Below are positions 63,577 to 64,000 of a stretch of DNA of 64,000 nt, piece by piece. The stretch spans positions 3,348,001 to 3,412,000 of the forward strand of contig CP159990.1 of assembly GCA_040702975.1 (NCBI GenBank), given 5' to 3'. The first letter of the stretch is position 1. Each line of letters begins with the position of its first letter. A model generated the notes under the pieces. That model ran no database searches and was not told the origin of the DNA. It worked only from the letters and a program-made list of their open reading frames with translations. This stretch comes from Roseburia hominis (GTDB taxonomy: Bacteria; Bacillota; Clostridia; Lachnospirales; Lachnospiraceae). A program made the translations under genes and the position numbers.

Positions 63577-64000
63577 TTATTTTATAAACATCGCATCCCC
63601 AAAGCTAAAGAACCGATACCGCTCTTTAATCGCTTCTTCATACGCCGCCAGCACATGCTCCCGGCCTGCGAGGGCCGAAACTAGCATGATCAGTGTGGAT
63701 TCCGGCAAATGGAAATTCGTGATCAGGCAGTCCAATACTTTGAACCTATACCCCGGGTAAATGAAGATCTCGGTCCAGCCGCTGCACTCTCTTAATCTTC
63801 CATTTTCATCGGCGGCCGACTCCACTGTGCGGCAGCTTGTCGTTCCCACGCAGATGACCCTGTGTCCGCTGTCCTTGGCCCGATTGATCTTCTGCGCTTC
63901 CTCTGCCTCGATCCGGTAGAATTCCGAATGCATATGGTGTTCCAGAATATTTTCCACCTTGACCGGACGGAAAGTCCCCAGGCCTACGTGCAGGGTAACG
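63577..64000 (-). CDS. queA: tRNA preQ1(34) S-adenosylmethionine ribosyltransferase-isomerase, C-terminal part
   Basis: QueA makes epoxyqueuosine in tRNA from preQ1 and SAM. The visible part holds the family blocks [26 protein letters not shown] (split over the edge), [53 protein letters not shown] and the C-terminal [12 protein letters not shown]. About 140 residues are seen; the rest lies beyond the right edge. It ends seven bases from the VanY-like gene in convergent orientation, without a recognisable terminator. Confidence 0.95.
   Translation of the reverse strand, partial: VTLHVGLGTFRPVKVENILEHHMHSEFYRIEAEEAQKINRAKDSGHRVICVGTTSCRTVESAADENGRLRECSGWTEIFIYPGYRFKVLDCLITNFHLPESTLIMLVSALAGREHVLAAYEEAIKERYRFFSFGDAMFIK

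Overview
The window looks like a chromosome segment of a Gram-positive, low-to-mid GC anaerobe of the Clostridia, most likely a Lachnospiraceae member. This is inferred from gene content: a DarA c-di-AMP receptor, AAA-ATPase/nuclease proteins of the type expanded in gut Clostridia, an IS1182-type element, a DUF6431-bearing transposon, AbiE, and clostridial-type queA and VanY-like genes. No rRNA, tRNA or CRISPR was seen. Canonical TTGACA/TATAAT-like promoters and AGGAGG ribosome sites occur throughout.

Layout. 1-8.2 kb: a partial cbiG-like gene, darA, an AAA-ATPase, a flavin reductase-like protein, a metal-efflux module (P1B ATPase, HMA protein, divergent ArsR repressor with operator), an AraC regulator and a decayed resolvase. 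8.2-36.8 kb, minus strand: a roughly 28-kb accessory Sec (aSec) locus. It is read from a PilZ protein through gtfA-gtfB, a BTAD regulator, a giant serine-rich repeat protein (SRRP), a small membrane protein overlapping the SRRP stop codon, secY2, asp1, asp2, asp3, secA2, a Gtf3-GT2 fusion, and two more gtfA/gtfB pairs, ending at a strong terminator. One gtfA is split by a 3.56-kb four-gene transposon. 37-38.5 kb: a PadR regulator and a hydrolase. 38.5-45.4 kb: a fructan-type sugar locus (GH172, ABC transporter, GH32, LacI) in which the binding protein and the repressor are damaged. 45.5-54.1 kb: a DUF4143 ATPase, an ABC exporter, a LytTR two-component system, AbiE toxin-antitoxin and a membrane XRE regulator. 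54.3-58.2 kb: a decayed stretch with a MATE gene split by an IS1182-type element and 5'-truncated against a regulator fragment, plus a kinase fragment. 58.2-64 kb: an intact MATE gene behind a leader hairpin, an OmpR/kinase/unknown/VanY-like carboxypeptidase module, and partial queA.

How the genes work together. In the aSec locus GtfA/GtfB add the first sugar to the serine repeats in the cytoplasm. Gtf3-GT2 probably extends the glycan, Asp1-3 modify and escort the preprotein, and SecA2/SecY2 export it. Three features differ from the textbook streptococcal locus: no LPXTG anchor on the SRRP, three GtfA/GtfB sets, and a PilZ c-di-GMP receptor plus a regulator with a degenerate GGDEF-like C-terminus in the same operon. 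Together they suggest a membrane-tethered, heavily glycosylated surface protein under second-messenger control. That regulatory link is inference.
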